Source: an uncultured Eubacteriales bacterium
Lineage (GTDB): Bacteria; Bacillota; Clostridia; Oscillospirales; CAG-272
Length of the DNA: 16,221 nucleotides
Assembly: GCA_900550625.1 (NCBI GenBank)
Contig: URSW01000015.1
Span: 1 to 16,221, forward strand
Reading direction: 5' to 3'
Positions within the stretch are counted from its first letter, which is position 1. Each line of letters begins with the position of its first letter. Made by a program: the position numbers and the translations under genes. Positions 13,846 to 16,221 of the stretch are shown here, piece by piece. The notes below the pieces were generated by a model that worked only from the letters and a program-made list of their open reading frames with translations, had not been told where the DNA came from and searched no databases.

Positions 13846-15132
13846 TCAGTCGAGGTAGTCCTTGAGGCGCTTCGAGCGGCTGGGATGGCGGAGCTTACGA
13901 AGCGCTTTTGCTTCGATCTGACGTATGCGCTCTCTCGTTATATTGAATTCCTTGCCGACCTCTTCAAGTGTGCGCGTGCGTCCGTCCTCAAGTCCGAAAC
14001 GGAGCTTCAGCACATGCTCTTCCCTTGATGTAAGAGTATGAAGCACCTCTTCGAGCTGCTCCTTGAGAAGCTCGTACGATGCCGCCTCCGCGGGAGCGGG
14101 GGAATCATCATCCGGAATAAAGTCGCCGAGGTGGCTGTCCTCCTCCTCGCCGATAGGTGTCTCGAGTGACACGGGATCCTGCGCGATCTTCATTATCTCG
14201 CGCACCTTATCGGGGGACATGCCAATGCGCTCGGCAACCTCCTCGGCAGTCGCTTCGTGTCCGAGCTCCTGAAGAAGCTGGCGCTGGCATCTCGACACCT
14301 TATGTATCGTTTCAACCATGTGAACGGGGATTCTTATCGTGCGCGCCTGATCCGCGATCGCACGGGTTATCGCCTGACGAATCCACCATGTAGCGTATGT
14401 GGAAAACTTATATCCCTTGGTATAGTCGAACTTTTCCACGGCCTTCATAAGTCCGAGATTGCCTTCCTGTATAAGGTCGAGGAAGAACATTCCCTTTCCG
14501 ACATATCTTTTTGCGATACTTACAACAAGTCGGAGGTTTGCCTCAACAAGCTCGTCCTTTGCTTTTTCGTCGCCCTTTGCCATGCACTCCGCAAGGTAAA
14601 GCTCGCGCTCCGCCTCAAGAAGCGGAACCTTGCCTATCTCCTTCAGATACATCCGGACGGGGTCGTCTATCGCAAGACCCTCCTGTTGGAGCATTTTTTC
14701 CATATCCTCGGCGGATTCGAGCTGCTCGACCTCGATCTCTATGTCGTCGAATTCCGAAGGATTGATATAATTTGTGACCTCAATGCCGTTATTCTCGATC
14801 ATCTCATATATCTTCTCGATCTGATCGATATCGTAATCGGAGTATTCGAGAGCCTCCATTATATCGCTGTTCGAAAGAGAACCTTTTGCCTTGCCCTTTT
14901 CGATAAGCGCTTTTATATCCGTCTTATGGTCGAACTTTTCGGAATTATCGTGAGCTGCGTCGGCGCCGTTCATATCCGTTTCGGTCTCTGCCGATACGTT
15001 CTCAGCAGCGTCAACCGCGATTTCGTTTACATCGCTTTCCGCGGCTTTGTTTAACTCATCTGCTTCGGAAACTGCGGATTTCTTTCTGCTTTTTGCAGTC
15101 TGGTTTTTTACTTCTGAGGTTTTGTTAGGCAT
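13846..15132 (-). CDS. rpoD: Primary RNA polymerase sigma factor RpoD/SigA
   Basis: This is a 428-residue housekeeping sigma-70 factor. After an acidic, low-complexity N-terminus (about 1-65) come a region 1.1-like part (about 70-125), region 1.2 (DDPVRMYLKEIGKVPLL, 157-172), region 2 with the -10 recognition helix YATWWIRQAITRAIADQART (246-265), region 3 (270-345), and region 4 with LRFGLEDGRTRTLEEVG and FNITRERIRQIEAKALRKL for -35 recognition (377-414). It directs core polymerase to the promoters seen elsewhere in this window. The length is near that of clostridial and bacilli SigA, the extra length being in the acidic head. GGAAGG lies about 8 bases before the ATG. It starts 23 bp after the end of dnaG, the standard macromolecular-synthesis operon order. 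I see no clear intrinsic terminator in 13790-13845. Confidence 0.97.
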   Translation of the reverse strand: MPNKTSEVKNQTAKSRKKSAVSEADELNKAAESDVNEIAVDAAENVSAETETDMNGADAAHDNSEKFDHKTDIKALIEKGKAKGSLSNSDIMEALEYSDYDIDQIEKIYEMIENNGIEVTNYINPSEFDDIEIEVEQLESAEDMEKMLQQEGLAIDDPVRMYLKEIGKVPLLEAERELYLAECMAKGDEKAKDELVEANLRLVVSIAKRYVGKGMFFLDLIQEGNLGLMKAVEKFDYTKGYKFSTYATWWIRQAITRAIADQARTIRIPVHMVETIHKVSRCQRQLLQELGHEATAEEVAERIGMSPDKVREIMKIAQDPVSLETPIGEEEDSHLGDFIPDDDSPAPAEAASYELLKEQLEEVLHTLTSREEHVLKLRFGLEDGRTRTLEEVGKEFNITRERIRQIEAKALRKLRHPSRSKRLKDYLD

Positions 15133-15155
15133 ACTTTTCCCTTCCGTTTATGTGA

Positions 15156-16221
15156 TTAATTATTTTTTTTTGCTTTAAGTATCTCGTTTATAACATCTAT
15201 ACCGCCTTCGCCCGAGTGGCTCATACGGTCGCGCTCCGCTCTCATGCTCCGAACGGTGTCTTCGAAAACCGCCGGATTGTTGTCCGAAAGCTTCATCCGC
15301 TCCGCCATAAGCCCGGAGGCCTTCGATACCTCACCCTCCGAAAAGCTTTCGGAAAGCATGGCGATATCGAATCCGCCGTTTTCCTCCGCATACTTTACGA
15401 ACGAAAACAGCTTTTTCGTATACTCCGAAGAAAAATCGTCCTCGGAAAGCGCTTTTCCGTCAACCGCATATGTCAGGTATTCCTTCATGAGCAGAACCAT
15501 TCCGAGCACGGTCTCCTCCAACTTGGCAAGGCGGGGGAATTTGACGTAATCGCGGTTTACGAGATCGGAAAACCCGCGTTTTTCACGCATGAGATTCTCA
15601 CGCCTTTCCAGATTGCCGTTCCGGACGTTGCGTTTTATAATCCGATCTGTATCCGCGTTTATGCTTTTTACGGAAACACCGAGTATTTTTGCCGCATTAT
15701 CGGTATATATCTCGCGCTCGACCTTTGACGGAATCCCCGCAATATATCGGCAGAGCTCCTCCGTCGCCTTAATCTTCTGAGCATCGTTCGAAATGTCGTA
15801 TTCCTTCAGCACGTTTTCAACCTTATAGTCAAACCGTGTGCGGCTTTCGCCGAGAAGCTCCCTGAATTTTTCCTTACCGAATTTTTTTATGTATTCGTCC
15901 GGGTCCTTTGCGCCCTTCATAACAAGTATCCCGGCGTCAAGTCCCACCTCGGAAAGAAGCCTCAGCGCCTTATCCGTGGCGTTCTGCCCCGCGCTGTCGC
16001 TGTCATACGAGAGAATGACCTTCTTCGTATATTTTTTCAGCATCCGCGCGTGCTCCGGAGTGATCGCCGTTCCGAGCGTTGCGACCGAATTTTCAAATCC
16101 CGCCGCGTGCATCGCTATGACATCCATATAACCTTCGCAAACGATAAGCTGCTCGGAGCAGTGGGTTCTCGCAAAATTCAGCGCGAAAAGGTTCTTGCTT
16201 TTCTTGAATGCGGCGGTATCC
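15156..16221 (-). CDS. dnaG: DNA primase DnaG, 3' part (5' end beyond the window)
   Basis: The frame is open to the window edge, so the N-terminal zinc-binding domain and the start of the catalytic core are missing. About 354 residues are visible, beginning in the RNA-polymerase core domain. The Toprim motifs are clear: CEGYMDVI holds the catalytic Glu, and ILSYDSDSAGQNA holds the Asp-x-Asp pair. Next come PDEYIKKFG and a long C-terminal region with alpha-helical character that should form the DnaB-helicase-binding domain, ending at the stop codon at 15156-15158. DnaG makes RNA primers at the replication fork. The gene is directly followed by rpoD. The Met codon at 16127 lies inside the Toprim motif and is not the start of translation. 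Confidence 0.96.
   Translation of the reverse strand, partial: DTAAFKKSKNLFALNFARTHCSEQLIVCEGYMDVIAMHAAGFENSVATLGTAITPEHARMLKKYTKKVILSYDSDSAGQNATDKALRLLSEVGLDAGILVMKGAKDPDEYIKKFGKEKFRELLGESRTRFDYKVENVLKEYDISNDAQKIKATEELCRYIAGIPSKVEREIYTDNAAKILGVSVKSINADTDRIIKRNVRNGNLERRENLMREKRGFSDLVNRDYVKFPRLAKLEETVLGMVLLMKEYLTYAVDGKALSEDDFSSEYTKKLFSFVKYAEENGGFDIAMLSESFSEGEVSKASGLMAERMKLSDNNPAVFEDTVRSMRAERDRMSHSGEGGIDVINEILKAKKNN

Overview
The window looks like chromosomal DNA from an anaerobic, gut-type member of the Bacillota (Clostridia). The evidence is a moderate-GC genome with strong sigma-A-type promoters and GGAGG-type ribosome binding sites, a clostridial-style dnaG-rpoD pair, a lipoprotein-type solute-binding protein, and an ECF sigma factor paired with a membrane-anchored beta-propeller protein. 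I cannot place it to genus. Coding density is high and no gap exceeds about 220 bp. I see no tRNA, rRNA, CRISPR array, transposase or prophage gene.

Layout. (1) 85-2617, minus strand: an ECF sigma factor overlapped by 14 bp by a gene for a single-pass membrane protein with an outward-facing beta-propeller. This is probably a sigma/regulator pair. (2) 2618-2896: a divergent control region. It holds a promoter for the sigma gene, an extended -10 promoter for the plus strand abutting a perfect 8-3-8 palindrome, and a leader in which an 8-bp GC-rich hairpin sits between a strong Shine-Dalgarno sequence and the probable start codon. (3) 2897-6039, plus strand: an FtsX-type ABC exporter, permease first and ATPase second, ending at a hairpin. 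The first extracellular domain of the permease has codon usage clearly unlike the rest of the gene. (4) 6127-11770, plus strand: a carbohydrate block with an intracellular GH3 glycosidase, a sorbitol-6-phosphate-dehydrogenase-like SDR, a PHP-domain protein overlapping it by one base, and a SorE-like L-sorbose-1-phosphate reductase with its own strong promoter. The last gene ends at a clear terminator. (5) 11988-13697, minus strand: an orphan ABC solute-binding lipoprotein with a near-consensus promoter and an unusual charged insertion. A long perfect palindrome lies between it and the convergent sorE-like gene. (6) 13846-16221, minus strand: rpoD (housekeeping sigma) and the 3' part of dnaG (primase), the conserved core of the macromolecular synthesis operon. 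The window edge cuts dnaG.

How the parts may work together. The sigma/propeller pair and the divergent ABC exporter share one control region and may form an envelope-sensing and export module (inference). The GH3, SDR, PHP and SorE-like enzymes look like a cytoplasmic pathway that releases a sugar from a glycoside and interconverts ketose and polyol (phosphate) forms. A classical sorbose route uses a PTS to make the phosphosugar, and no PTS or kinase gene is present here, so the true substrate is open. The strongest signals for follow-up are the mosaic permease domain, the palindrome/leader hairpin in front of it, and the PTS-less sorbose-type cluster with its PHP protein, which lacks several usual metal ligands.
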